Shown: positions 1-12,647 of the stretch, one piece after another
Position numbering within the stretch: position 1 is the first letter of the stretch
Layout of the letters: the number at the start of each line of letters is the position of its first letter
DNA from: Enoplosus armatus
Taxonomy: Eukaryota; Chordata; Actinopteri; Centrarchiformes; Enoplosidae
Direction: 5' to 3'
NCBI RefSeq assembly: GCF_043641665.1
Contig: NC_092194.1
Location: 11,881,298-11,945,297 of the forward strand
DNA length: 64,000 nt
The notes under the pieces: model-generated
Told to the model about the DNA's origin: nothing
Seen by the model: only the letters and a program-made list of their open reading frames with translations
The model's database searches: none
Position numbers and translations under genes: made by a program

Positions 1-620
1 GAAAGCGCAACCTGCTCGCAGTCACTGCATGAGGTAGATGGTACATGCTGTCCCATCTCCACGCTGCCACTGTTGGACTGGGTAAAAAGCAACACTATAC
101 GTACAGCAAGCTGTTTGATTGCCCAGCGGCCCCCCAGCGTGCTGCGCTATGGAGAGGACTAATGTATTTATAACCCCTCTCATATGTGCACTGGGAACAA
201 ATTAGAGACAAATGAGGCAAGATTCCTCCGCTCGCCACGGAAAGCCATGAAATTAGGGCAGCATCGTTTACAACTAGCACCAGATCACAGCAGCAAACTA
301 ATGCAAAGTTAAATATGCTTCCAGAAGTGTCTATACAGTATGTTGTGCAGTATTTTACTAAGTGTTGCACCATCAGGCTGAATGCTCTGTACACGTACAT
401 GTTTTAAACTCAAGTTTAGTGAGTCCTTAACATGAAAAACATTCTTTCTATTTTCTGTTATGAAGGCACTCCTTTGATGATTTAGTCAGACTACACAAGA
501 ATATTTAAGCTGCACAAGGCAGGTTTTATGTTTAATCATGTAACCATTTTACTGAGGCCTAAAAATCTAAGCTGAAAACTCATCTTGTTGCTTTAACTTT
601 CAGTTAGTTCTCATCCTTCC
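1..620. other. Noncoding, possible conserved element at 1-330
   Basis: I see no coding exon here; the 101-codon minus-strand frame at 95-400 matches nothing I recognise. Bases 1-330 are free of simple repeats and of balanced composition, with short AT words (TAATG, AAATTAG, TTAAATATG). That texture is what vertebrate conserved noncoding elements tend to show. Conservation is inferred only. Bases 330-620 hold nothing notable. Confidence 0.25.
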
Positions 621-679
621 ATACTTGAGGCCTCATACCAGCAGGTCGGTCTCATTCTCAATTACTCTATTCACTTCAG

Positions 680-856
680 TACTTATAGTCCACCTGAAGC
701 TGCTCAGTTGTCCTCCTGGATCCATCCATTCTTCACTTATGTTTTACAGTTTGTTGTTTTTTGTCATCATAATTGTAAATACGAGAGTTTTTCCTCATTT
801 GAATCAAGGATGTTGTATGCTGTACAGACTGTAAAATTGACTTGACTTGACTACTG
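680..856 (+). repeat. Possible decayed retroelement 3' end
   Basis: The segment ends in a TTGACTTGACTTGAC pentamer-like tail at about 838-852, preceded by a short TGCTGTACAGACTGTAAAA motif. Many fish LINE and SINE 3' ends finish in a short tandem tail after a TGTACTGTAAA-like motif, so this could be a truncated retroposon end. The body is too diverged to assign to a family. It may equally be unique sequence. Confidence 0.25.
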
Positions 857-1072
857 GCCTTATCAACACATTTGGGCTGCAATAGAGAAAATAACAAAGA
901 TTTATGTAACAAATCTAACAAACAGATTTAACAAAAATGAAGAAAAAAAAGTTTGTTGATGGTTCAAACTGAGCCAAAGAGGCGACCATATAGCTCATAT
1001 TTCTACTCTGTGAAAAAGGAGAGGGTCTAGGAGAAATGAACAGAAATAACTGGAGTTCCTGGTGAGTTCTGT

Positions 1073-1095
1073 ACACACACACACACACACACACA
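1073..1095. repeat. (AC)n microsatellite
   Basis: About 11.5 uninterrupted AC units, followed by a short ATATAC. Typical fish dinucleotide repeat, probably length-polymorphic. Confidence 0.95.
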
Positions 1096-1124
1096 TATAC
1101 AGTGTGAGATGATAGCTAGCATAG

Positions 1125-1140
1125 GCTAACATATGTTAGC
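1125..1140. repeat. Perfect 16-bp palindrome
   Basis: GCTAACATATGTTAGC equals its own reverse complement. It sits 30 bp after the (AC)n array, among further GCTAA/TTAGC words (1112-1150), so the neighbourhood may be a remnant of a GCTAA-type repeat. No protein site is claimed. Confidence 0.8.
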
Positions 1141-3294
1141 TCTGGCTAATTAACTGCTTTGGCTGCAAAAAAACTTGTGCAAATAAAGCAAATATTTGCT
1201 TCATGATCAGTCTGAACGGGTGTTTAGAGTTTTTATATATTCTGTCTATTAGCTCAAATGACAGTTTGGTGTTTTGGAGTTTTCCACTTATTCTTGTCTT
1301 GTTTGCTTCCAATATTTCTGCCCCCTATTGCCTTGCCTCAGTTCCACTTCCTCATAAAAGCTTTCAACAGTCTTTCTGAAATATTGAATCATGTTCAATT
1401 AATGTCTGACAACATAGCGTGTTTCCATTGTTGGCGCTCAAAGTGTCATGTTAGCTGTATTAAGTATTGTAGTATTCTCCATTGAACGTGATACTATGTC
1501 CTTAATCTTGTTGGTTTGGTATAAGATATTTTCAACTCATACAAACACGCCTAGACGAAGGTAAAAACTTGGTCACTGGTCATTTGGACCAACATTGTCA
1601 TATTTAGATACTTTAGCTACTCCACAGATACACTTTTCACCAATACAGTGGCTTAGTGGCTTTTGTGGTAAAACTTTTGTTACAGGTATTAAAAAACCCC
1701 TCTTCAAAGTGACAGAGAATGTCACATTTTCAATAGTTCACTTCCAGACACACAGTGTCTGCTCAGCAACAAACAACAAACTCTCTATATATGTAAATCA
1801 GATCAATAGGATATCCATACAAACGGCCTGCAGCTGTGTGTTGCCATCAAGCAGCTCACCTAATGTAATAAGGAACATCAATAGTTGATTTTCAAACCTA
1901 GTGGTGCAGAGAAAGAAAACGAGGATGATGAGATTAGCGCAGCTTGGCTCCGACGTCGAGCTTCATTTTATAAACAGTCACAATTAACACAGACTGTCAT
2001 TATACAGGGGACAATGAGATGAGTTGGGGAGAACAGATTAATAACTTCACTGCGTGAGTCAAACTCTGCTGCACTACAAAGACATACTCATATTTGTTTC
2101 TCAGAGTCAACGTTGGCATTTGGTCGTCTGGATATGATAATTAATCATGATAAGCTGAACGCTCACATGCTTAGACAGAAGGTGGTGTGCAGCGGCTTAC
2201 ACATCTATTGTATGTTGCTTTTCAGACAGGTGTAATAATGCAGTTTGACAATCACCCACACTATATGATAACACAAAATTAGCAGGTGTGCTCGACAGCA
2301 AAAATGCCTCCATTAATGGTACATCCTGGGCTGTGTTCCCTGAGGTGGATTAAGTCGGGTCTTAACTAATTATGTTTTTACTGGGAACAGACATGATTTT
2401 CATAAAAGTGGTTTCCTTTGAAGAATAAAATTCACATTCAGAAACACTGTATTAGAGGTAATGCCTTTTAGTACTCATGACATTTTTTGTGGTTAATTGT
2501 TGTTTACTTCTTAAACCAGTGTTGGTTTTGTCACCTAATTTTGATTGACTCTTAGGCCTTTGCATTAAGTATATTTATTTTAGTAATTTGAGTTCTAAGT
2601 CAACAGACAAATTCAGTGGCATTTTCATTGGACATCATTCATTTGTATGTCTTCTAACCTACAGGCTACAGCTGTCGCTATCTTTTGCATACACAGTTAC
2701 CGTGGATACGGGTATTGTTCCCATCCATTGCAAAATTAGACAAAATTAACACCCTCTAAAACAACCATTTTGTTCTCCCTTCTCAACAAGTTGACTCTTT
2801 TTTAATACAAATTAGGTTTTTATTTAAAGACTTGAAAAGTCACTCGTTACATAAACCCAAAGGTGCACGGAGAGAGTTCCTTTTCTTACTTTTAATAAAC
2901 GAACACCGTAGAGTAACAATAAACTAAAATAACTAGTTTGTGTGGAAAGTTCAGTTTTCCCAAACTCTGATGTTCAGCATGAGAAATATCTGTCAAAACA
3001 CTTTATTCTCCCTATTCAGTATATGAGCTGTGTTATTTTTAGGCATGATATGTGAACCTGCCATCTGTGTCAAAAATAACAAAAGGTGCACACATTTCAC
3101 ATGTGTAATTAGTCTACCACTCCTTTCATAATCATGTTTCACTTCCACTGCTTGCTTCATCTCTCCCACACTTTCAGACAAAGCGAGAAGAGTACCAGAG
3201 TGTATACTCATGAGCCTCCCTTCCTGCACAGCCAGGGGCTGTATTTGGAGTGTTTTACTAGAGAATGGTGTCTGAAGGAGATGAAGCTCTCAGG

Positions 3295-3295
<1 letters not shown>

Positions 3296-3342
<47 letters not shown>
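3296..3342. repeat. (CT)n microsatellite
   Basis: An uninterrupted 47-bp CT/TC run. A polypurine-polypyrimidine mirror repeat of this kind can form triplex DNA. The Ser-Leu frame running through it (3134-3358) is an artefact of the repeat. Confidence 0.97.
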
Positions 3343-3346
<4 letters not shown>

Positions 3347-6300
3347 GCATTGGATTAGTCAGTGCATGGTGAATCAGCCGTTTGTCACTGACACAGTAAC
3401 AGCCTACCAGTGGTTTTTATAGGCACCAGGTGAACCAATAAAAAACTCAGCTCTGGTATCCTCAGGCCAGCAGAATGGCAATTCATCTACAGACAGCAAG
3501 TGCGTGAAAAAAGCTCTGTTAAACATCCTACCAGAGGGGTGTTTCACTTTCTTATCTTATCTTATTTCATAAATCCTCCATTCCCCAACACTCTCACTCC
3601 AGCCAATTACATACATTAAAAATGACTCGCATGCATTTTATGATAGAGATGTTAAAAAAAAATTTTAAAAAAAGGACCCCGCCAGCAGAGACAGAGAATA
3701 ATCTTAATTCAAAAGTAAATATGTGTTTACAGGGCTGCGAGGTAGTGGCCTGGCAGGTTATAGAAGCATTGTCTGCTCTAATTGTGTTTGGTAATGTGTT
3801 TTTGAAGCTGTTATTGCTATTCATGGTATTCAGGAGCACATGGCTCTTCCTGCCCATGGACACATAATTGAGGAGCCTGAGGAAGATTACCGCGGCGAAG
3901 GAATAAAAACAGAGCTGGAAGGAAAAGACAGTTTTGGTGAAAGGATGAAGCAACAGCCAGAAAAATCAGGAAGGAGGAGAGAGCGTGGCAGCGAGAGACA
4001 AAATATGTTTGGAAAGTGTTCAACCACATGTCTCCAATTCATAATTAACTTTTTAGAACCTTCACAAAGCTACGGGAGTGGGGCTCATGCCAGCGGAGCT
4101 ATTCCTTTTCGCTGGCAGATGTGACTCTGCTGTGTTTTATTATGTTTATTTACATGTTTTCTCAGTGCCAACCGTACATGAGGTAGTTCGAGGAAACACA
4201 TGTTGCCAGAGGGCCAACAAGCACACACTTTGTCTGCAGGAGAAATACAGCAGTCCTTACACATGAGATATTTGTATGACTGAATGGATGGTAGATGAGT
4301 TGCAGCACTCTTGGACAAAAAAGTGGTTTATTTCTGAAACAATATCCGGATTATTCCGTTTTTTTTGCCTCTCGCATTTGAATGCAGCACTAAAAAAGCA
4401 GAATGTTATTAAGCAATCTATTTCCATATTAATTGCTACACCTTAGGCAGCCATCAGGTAAGTTAGGTACGTGACTAATAAAACACTAATTGTGCAAATT
4501 AGATGTTGTGGATCTCTCACTGAGTCAGGAAATCATCACCCACTACTGTACGTGGTTAGCAAATCATTGTTTAGGGTTGCTGGTTAATGATGTTGACTCA
4601 TTAAGGGTTTGAACACATCGCTTGCTGTTTTGTGAAGAGGAAGTGGTGAGTCACAAACCAACAGCGGCGAACAGAAGCTCTGAGACACTTTCAGCATTAA
4701 TGTTGTATCTTATTTTTGACTACAAAAGGAAAAAAAGAAAGAAATGAAATCTTTTTTCAAGGCCAGTTATATCTCTCCTGTCCTGAGGCCTCTGTTCTAA
4801 TCACTGACCAGTGGATGTTGAGTGGCGGGCACATGGCCCTCGTTAATCCTTTCCCTTTCTTTGCAATAAATTATGCATCAGAAAAAAGCTTTTTTCCACC
4901 TCAATGGATGTGTCCCTTAATCCCTGGCTCCTAAAACCTGTTTAATCTGAACTAAGTCATTAAAACAGTAAAGGGATATCACAAAGGACTTTCAAGCCAA
5001 TTGGCTTAACGGTAACGTGATTAGATCATTGATCTCTCGGCAAAGCCTTGGGCTTCCAGGTGCGAAATGACTATTTAATGAAATCAGAGAAATCTCGTTA
5101 CTAGAAAATTACTGATCAAAGTTAAGACCGGGTGACTGGGGTGGCATTGGTATCCATGTATCTGGGCAAAGGTATTTATTCCCCAGATCCCCTCTTGACA
5201 TTACCAAGAATGCATGGGCCTGGAATGAGAGATCGTGTTCTTAATCCCTTACGAGCCACTATCCATACCTCTACGCATCTTTAACAGGGATTGCTGCTTT
5301 AAGCTTTGATAGTGATCACCATCGAGCAATACTTTTTCCCCCCATATGTGCAAAAAGGAAGTGGTCTAATATCATTATAGCCTGATTAATGCAAGTGCCA
5401 TCTTACAGATCCACTTCAATTGTGTTTTTTTTGTACTGTCGTCTGACTGAATCTCGATCACACCTTTGACGTCATCAACTTGATGTTGGTTAATACCCGT
5501 AATACACCTAGCTGGCCTTGTAGTTATCAAGCATCAATGAGCTCTGAAAATCTCTGGAACCTCATTTAAACATGCGGATGACAAGAAACTCGCATACTTC
5601 CACAAATATATCTCAAATGTATCCAGCTCACCTGATGTGCAATATCACTGAGAGGATTACCATTGTCCTCTCCTATTGCTAGAAATAAATAATTATATCA
5701 CATAAGACCTCTTTTCTAATTAATGAGAAGAGATGAAATATCACTTAATTTCAAATTTAATTACGAGCCATAATATTTCCTTCATTGGACTGCCTGCTAA
5801 TGCAGCGCAGTTTCCTGCTGCTGATGAATGCGCAGCGTATTAAAAACACGAACATTTACAGTTCCCTGGACCGCACATGAAATTTCCCATGATCGTGGCA
5901 TTCTGTAGGAGGCGCAAAAATACCAAGAGACACACAAATGCACGCACACAACCGTTGAGGTGATATACACGGAGTGGACTACCATCAGGACTACACAAGA
6001 TAAAAAGGTTAATAAACACTTAAAATTAATGACACAAATCATACACAGGCCCTGACACACTTTTGCCTGTTTAATTGCATTGGCTGAGACGCATTCATTT
6101 TAATTACCTGTATTGCAGCATTGATGTCCTTCAGTGTCAAGCTCCAAAGTTCTCCCTGTGCATATCACTACAGATGAGCATTTAAGGCCATTATCATAAC
6201 CATGACAAAGGTATTGACTTCTACCCTCAGATGAGTTTTGCTTATGCAATACGAATTGCCATTAATTGGGGTAATGAGGCTTGCATACTGACTTTCACCA

Positions 6301-6820
6301 CCACTTTTGGTCTCAATCATATAGTGATGATTTTGCATAAAGGGGATTGGCTGGAGTCCCAGCTGAGGTCATTAGTAATATATGGTTGTCATTTAGTTCC
6401 ACTTTAAACAGCTTACCAGGTTCTTTATAAACCTGAAAGCTTATACAATACTTCAGCAAATATTTAGAAAGCTTGATGACAGTGGCTCATCTTTTGCTTT
6501 GATGGAACACAAACAGCACAAACTGACTATGCACCTTATTCAGCAAGGTTACACGATGTCAATCAGTGATCAATATAACTGACAAATGTGCTTTAAAATG
6601 AATTAGCAGCCACACACTCATCGAAAACAGATTAAACTGCTCCAAGTTAGAATTCCACAAAGGCTGAAACTAAATTGTTTACCAACGAGTGTCTGGAATC
6701 ATCTCTGGGGAGTGAGGGAAAATGCACAAACAGCAACTTGCTGATTTAGCATTATGCTGAAAAATAATAATAATAAAAATTTAAAAAAATAACAGGAGGC
6801 CTGCTGCTGGCTACATTTTG
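3343..6820. other. Noncoding, candidate conserved block at 4960-5140
   Basis: No exon is recognisable. Overlapping frames on both strands at 3594-4124 shadow each other and resemble no family. The stretch 4960-5140 is repeat-free and dense in regulatory words (GATTAGATCATTGATC, CTATTTAATGAAAT, and a TCF/LEF-type TGATCAAAG at 5113-5121), so it is a candidate cis element. A short (AAT)n lies near 6763. The remainder is unremarkable AT-leaning DNA. Confidence 0.5.
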
Positions 6821-6900
6821 ATGATGGATTTTGAATAATGCAAATATGATGAATTAGCCAACACGTAGCATTTCACTAATTAATTATAATTAATCATGTT
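6820..6900. promoter_or_regulatory. Octamer plus TAAT cluster
   Basis: A perfect octamer ATGCAAAT (6838-6845) is followed by GAATTAGCC and then a near-palindromic run, CTAATTAATTATAATTAATC (6876-6895), holding several overlapping TAAT/ATTA homeodomain cores. POU and homeodomain proteins bind such words. Clusters like this are common in developmental enhancers but also arise in AT-rich DNA, so the regulatory reading is inference. Confidence 0.35.
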
Positions 6901-6959
6901 GAAGTTTTCAGAGGTGCAGTCAGTGATAATGTTGTCTGTTTGATGTATTGCCCATATGA

Positions 6960-7203
6960 AGCCCAGCGTGTGGATCAACCCCTGTCTCTGGGCAGAAGCT
7001 CAGACTGGTCTCCAGGACTGTGGTTTGTTGTTTGTGTGTGTGTGTTTCATTGAACGTGTCCTCCTCATTCTACTCCACAGATGGGATTTCATTTTAATTG
7101 ACAGTTACCCAGATCCATTCGTCAAGATGACAAGCTTAGGGAGGGGGACTGTTGAGGAGCCCCCTGCATGTACTCAGTGAGGTATAGAGGTGGAAGTGTT
7201 TCA

Positions 7204-7242
<39 letters not shown>

Positions 7243-8135
7243 CTGTCTGTCTATTCATGTGTTTGTCTGTATGTCTTGCTCAAGTTTTTCTGACGGGCTC
7301 CAGATAGGTCAATCTTAGCATCAAACTGCGGCATCGTGAGTGTGTATGTCTGTGTGTGTGTGCACTTGTTTGTGAGCACAGGGTGCATAGCCTGCCGTTC
7401 CATTGATCTCAAGCTTTCTCTGTGAAGTCTGGCCTTTGTCTGCCAGATCTACCTCTCCTGCCGTCTTTCTTTTCGCTGTCATTCCCTGACACATGGCTCT
7501 GACACATCCTGAGCGTTGCACCGGTGGGAAAATAACACATATCTCTGACCTCTTGAACTCTTTCTTCTCCGAAAGCCCTAGAGAAAGAATGCTTTAGCTG
7601 CCCACGCCTCTTTAAATGTCTACCAAGGGACACAGCTATTGAGACAAGGGGGGTAGAGAGACATTTCAAGACAGGTATAGATCTTCTGCTGGTGGCAGGT
7701 ATGGGTATCGAGCAAAACAGCCATGGATTTATAGCATGCACACTTCATGTACTGTGCATGGACTGCAGAGAGGCCAGAGTAATGGACAGTGTTGTCAGCA
7801 GTTCTGTGCCTGGCTTTTTCTATGAGCTCTGTTCAGTGTTAAATCACAGACTGTATACAAATCTGGTCAATTCTTTTCCGGGCCGCTGCATTCAGTGTTT
7901 ACTGTATCCTGCTTAAGATCCCAAAACATATCGACTTGCGGAACACCTTTATTATGTGTGCAAGCCAGGACCAAGTGATTGAGTTAAACAGAAATGCTTA
8001 GTTAACATAAATGCCCTCAGATGATGGCCTGTCACATGTCATATGAGACCCTCATGAGGCCCGCTCAGTATTCTGCTCACACAGTACACGACAAATAGCC
8101 CTAAACACCTCGCACCAGGCGATTCGAAAGCTGAA
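6960..8135. other. Noncoding with GT-rich repeats
   Basis: Short imperfect GT tracts (about 7033-7045 and 7340-7365) flank the main (TG)n array. Open frames (74-110 codons) overlap on opposite strands and match nothing known. Nothing else stands out. Confidence 0.6.
7206..7240. repeat. (TG)n microsatellite
   Basis: About 17 uninterrupted TG units, followed by imperfect TCTGTCTGTC-type repeats to about 7275. Confidence 0.97.
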
Positions 8136-8137
8136 AA

Positions 8138-8184
8138 GGGATTTGTTGGGGGTGTGTGTATGGGGAGGAGGAGGGAGGGGGGGG
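8138..8184 (+). repeat. G-rich tract, G-quadruplex candidate
   Basis: Five runs of three or more G lie on the plus strand within 47 bp (GGG, GGGGG, GGGG, GGG and a final run of eight), separated by short loops. This fits the usual G-quadruplex pattern. Structure formation is inferred from sequence alone. Confidence 0.55.
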
Positions 8185-8408
8185 TTCTGAAAGGCCACAT
8201 AATGTTGTCTTTGGATCAGCCCAAGGAAGAGATGTCACAGATCATTCATAGAGCCGGTGTTGTATACATTACGGAGGAAGGGGAGGGGATTGGTGCAGGC
8301 CTCTCCACAGCAACAGAGGAGAGCCTATGGAAAATGGCCCAGCTACCTAGCCAAGACGGTGATGTCATCAGAGTGGAACACGCGTTTCCACACGCTGTGT
8401 CCTGTGCT

Positions 8409-8513
8409 GCGTATGTGTGTGTGTGTCTCCCCCAGTGCATGTGTGTTTCTCGCGGGAGGTAAAATGAACACACACGCACGCACGCACGCACTCACGCACA
8501 TACACACACACAC
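8409..8513. repeat. Facing GT and CA/CGCA arrays
   Basis: A short GT array (8411-8426) is followed about 40 bp later by a CA-rich array (8467-8513) that contains several CGCA units. Both are alternating purine-pyrimidine, a Z-DNA-prone pattern, and they are roughly complementary to each other, so the segment could fold as an imperfect hairpin. Arg/Thr/His-rich frames through it are repeat artefacts. Confidence 0.85.
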
Positions 8514-9093
8514 CGCCTGCATGCTGCATCACCTTCAGGCCGTCCTCAGCTGTACCACAGGGATGTTGCCTCCTGAATGATTCGCTCATGTATATTGAAT
8601 GAACTGCACAACAAGCTCATGTTCATGGGTGATTTATCTCACGCAGGTGCAATAATGTCAATATATTGATTAATCAAACAGTGATTGAGGACCATATGCT
8701 CTACTGATGATTAATATTGATAACTATGTGCCACCCCGCACTTGACAATACAGATTTAATCGCACACATCCGTGCTACTAAATACAAGGTTGAGTGTGTG
8801 TGTGTTTAAGAATGTCTTACCATGTGTAACTGGTGACCTGAGGGATTACATCTCCCCCCAAAGCTCCCGCTCACATTGTGTACTGGCAATGGTGTATTGT
8901 ACCACTGTGGGCAGCATCTTAAAGAAGTTTGAAAATGTGTGCAGCTTGCTCTTTATTCCTTGCTTTCTAATCCTTTTTGGGCGCACAATGGCGCTTTACT
9001 CAACAATAGTAAAAGCAGTGAAAAGGGACAACTGCAAGCGTGGCCACAGCGTCTGAGCACTGATTTCATGCGCATGAAGAAAAAACAGAGAGG

Positions 9094-9162
9094 GTGTGCG
9101 TGTTCATGTGCACATGTGTTTCTGTGTGTCCGTGTGTGTGTGTATGTGTGTGTGTGTGTGTG
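9094..9162. repeat. Imperfect (GT)n microsatellite
   Basis: GT-rich sequence with CG, CA and TA interruptions and a purer core at 9131-9162. The cysteine/valine-rich reading frames here are shadows of the repeat. Confidence 0.9.
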
Positions 9163-9309
9163 GATGCATGCACAGTATTAAGCACAGACAGGACGTGCCA
9201 GTCAGTTTGCATGATGTCATTAGACTGTCCCCTGCTCCCTTTTTGCACATAGCAGAAAAGTATGTAAGTTGGAGTCGTCAGAGTGTTGGCAACATGTTAA
9301 TCTAGTTAG

Positions 9310-11635
9310 AGAGTGTTTGAATGGCAGCATGCGTGACGGGTTTGTGTTTAACAATATATCTCTTTAAGTCTCTGGTCCCTGTGTTGTCACAGCTGCTGAA
9401 ACTTGGCATGGGATGGGTAACAAAAGGGAGAAGTAGGCATCAGTGCACTGGCAACTAGGGCGTGAAAGAAAAAAAAAACATTTGCTTATCCACAAGCTGT
9501 CAGGCTGCATTTTTAAATGAATCCACTTTGCAGAGTGTCTTTTAAAAAAAAGATCTAAAGGTCTAAAGCGCCAGCTTATCAGGATATAAAGGCCAAAATG
9601 TTCAACAAAACAAATGCATTCACATTGCTTTTGACTTAATAAGATATTAATGTGGCACTTCCAAGTGGAAAAGTTGTTTAAACCTAAAATCTGACACCAC
9701 TTTAAAGCAGGATCAGTTCCTCATTAGGAAGGCCGAGTCATACTGAGGTATGTGAGTAGGTTCTTTGCTTCCAGCAGCTGTGACACAGTTTTTTTTTGTT
9801 TTTTTTTTACAGCACTTGGCCACGGACAGAGACTGGTGGCTGAGCTGATTTGTTGCGCTGCATTACGCTGACAGATCGACTGATTGTTGACAAACAGCTC
9901 AACTCAATGCCAGCGCCGCCACGGTCATCTCCACTCCACTGCCTGACTGCTCGCTGTTGTGCGGTGATTTGCTGAAGCTCCCCTGGATGACAACCATGCT
10001 TCATCCCTCACTTTCATTGCACCATAAAAGGGTCCTCTGTGGTGCTGGATGCTGCTGTTTACTTGTTAGTCTTTGTCATCATTACGGTGTCACAGACAGG
10101 ATAACCAGAATGGGAGAAGGGGTGTGGGGAGGACAGTCGAGAGGGTGGAGACTGTGTAACCGTAGCCGGGGCAGGAGTCACCCAGGTCCACAAGAATCAG
10201 ATCATGTGTCCATTCATCTTCATATGCCTGAATCCCAAATGGCCACTGAGCACTTGGTAACCCAGAGGGGAAGGACACAGGCCAGTGCCCTGCCTAACAT
10301 ACATCTGATGAAGCTAAATCTTCATTGAGAACCAGCTATGAGGCTAAAATCTGTTTTTGTTATACAGCAAAGTGAATCCAACCAATAAATGAAACTGTTC
10401 CGTCTGGATTCATGTTTGCAGTAAAACTGGGAGTAATTCAGAAAGATATAAAAAGATTTAAACTGAATAAGCTCTCTAAGTTACAAAGAGTCTTTGATCT
10501 AGAAAATGATTTGTATGCTCTGTGATCACACAGCAAACACCATGGGGTGTTTTGGGGATTTGCAAGTTTCCATGTGTCTGTGTATATTTGTGCCTATCTG
10601 TCTGGATGTGCGTGTATTTAAAGCCTTCTACAGATTTTCTCTGCTCTGCACCTGAAATATAGAGGCTTCACCTGTGGATGAACCTGAGCTGAGCTCTGTT
10701 TTTCGTTTTGGGAGGTTGTGTGGGCTGCAGACAAACAGCGTCTCACATATTTCCCTGACTGTGGCAGAGGATCCTTTAGGTCCTGCAGCAGTCTGCTCTG
10801 CTACTGGGATAACAAGGGGGCTCTGATCTCATCGCGCCACGGCTCACTTTGCCGGGAAGGAGCGGGATGATGTAATGCTGTTTGCGCGGCACCAGCACGC
10901 ACTTATCTGATGCGCTAAGGAAGAGAGAGGCTGAGGAACCAAAGCAATAATAAAACCTCCACTATGATTTTATGAGGCGTCATCATCTTTATCATAAGCA
11001 TGATTACTGTGACAATCATCATCATACTCTGCGTGTATATATACATACAGTATACCTCTCTATATATACACATTGACCTCACTTAATTGGAGCAGGATGT
11101 TTGAAATTACAGAGTAAGTTTATGCAGCGTCCTTTCATTTCACCTTTATTATTTATAACAAAGAGGTACCACGGCGATGTAGTACAGCTACAAAATGTGT
11201 TGTGAAAATGCAGAGCACACTCACCAGACATTCAGTGCATGGATAGCCATCTAAAGTTAAGAATGATGTGTCGGACAGTTTAATGGCAAATCACATATTC
11301 CATCCAGTTCACCTTCTCCTGAAATGTATAAATTACCAAATTAATTGATTGCTTTTTACAGCAGCCTACAAAAGAGCCCATCCATTTACATTACCTTCGT
11401 CTTTCCCCTTGCCACAGTACGAGACAGTCACCTCCAGAGAATCATACGACTCCAGTCCTGTATAATACTGGGGTGAGAATATTATGCTGTGGATTTTATG
11501 CTAGGTAATTAAAGAGATCACTGTTTTATGTCCAAGGCAGGGATGGACCTTCCCTGATTCACAACCCTACACACTAAAGTGGAATAGCCTTGTTCCTACT
11601 CTTGACTCCTCTAGTTTAATTGCCCTTTGTGTCCG
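9310..11635. other. Noncoding, AT/ATC-rich patch at 10975-11075
   Basis: No exon or repeat family is recognised. The frame at 9957-10328 (123 codons) is opposed by another frame and resembles nothing. At 10975-11075 there is a low-complexity stretch of CATCAT and TATATA words. A short A-tract lies near 9470 and T-tracts near 9790-9810. Confidence 0.55.
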
Positions 11636-11639
11636 GCTT

Positions 11640-12613
11640 ATTCCTTTTCTAACTGCTCTAATATATGATGCATTGAGTGCAGCATTCTTCTTTGAGATAT
11701 TAAAGGGCTATTGATGCACTGAAGCAAAGCATCGCACCTGTCAAAGTGTGATGATGAGTGAGACTGCATCACCTGCCTCTGCCCTCTTACCTCACCTCCT
11801 TTTTTTTTTTTTTTTTTACATGGTCTTGGCATAGTGTGGCAGCATGACTGAACTCCTTGCCTGCAGCTACGGCCCAGCCCTTGTCCTGTCCAGCCCTCCT
11901 TTCCTGTACGAGTGCCTCGGAGGTGAAGCATGTGTCAGGGGCCTGAGATGAAGCCAGAGAGCGGGAGATGAGTCAGATGAACACTTGTCAGGTGATGTCA
12001 TCTCCAGTGAGCGCTGATGACCGGCCCCAGCTGTTTCGGTGCACTGAGGCACACTCTGCAGCACCTGTCTGAAGGCGTTTTAGCTCACACAACACAACTG
12101 CAGTGGAGAACAGGCCCGGGCTTTCATAGCTCCCTGGTGATGAAGTCAACAGAGGTCAAACGGGGCAGACAGTACATTTCCAACAGAGCGTGGTTCCATA
12201 CTGCCAGTGTGGCTGAGAACAGGTTACACTAGATGGAGAATATCAGTGTTTCTTAGCACAAGGTCAATTATTTGTTTATTTGTATGACACAGAGATTACT
12301 AACGTGTCACAGGTGCTCTCTTAGTAATGCGACCATGAGTATTTCTGATGACATCATTTCTGACGCACACACTTATGGGTCATCCGCATTATGCAAAGAT
12401 GTATAGTCATACAGTGTAACATCCACCTCATGTGGTCCCCTGAAAAAAAAATTGCATTCACAAACCAAAGTAGTCAAAGTTGATTCTCAGATTCTTATGC
12501 ATAGTTATTTTGTAATAAAGCTCCAGGTGGTGAATGGAAATGCAGATACACGCTGTGGAAAAAGAAAATGTATTTCCAAAGACTGTATAAAGATGGAATC
12601 AGCTGGATTCAGC

Positions 12614-12647
<34 letters not shown>

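Larger units (their letters stand above)
860..3290. other. Noncoding spacer
   Basis: AT-leaning unique sequence with stop codons in all frames; open frames reach at most about 97 codons (1595-1888) and resemble nothing known. Besides the (AC)n array at 1073 and the palindrome at 1125, the only notable local structure is an imperfect dyad, TGATAATTAATCA, at 2135-2147, a homeodomain-type word. I recognise no repeat family. Confidence 0.6.
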
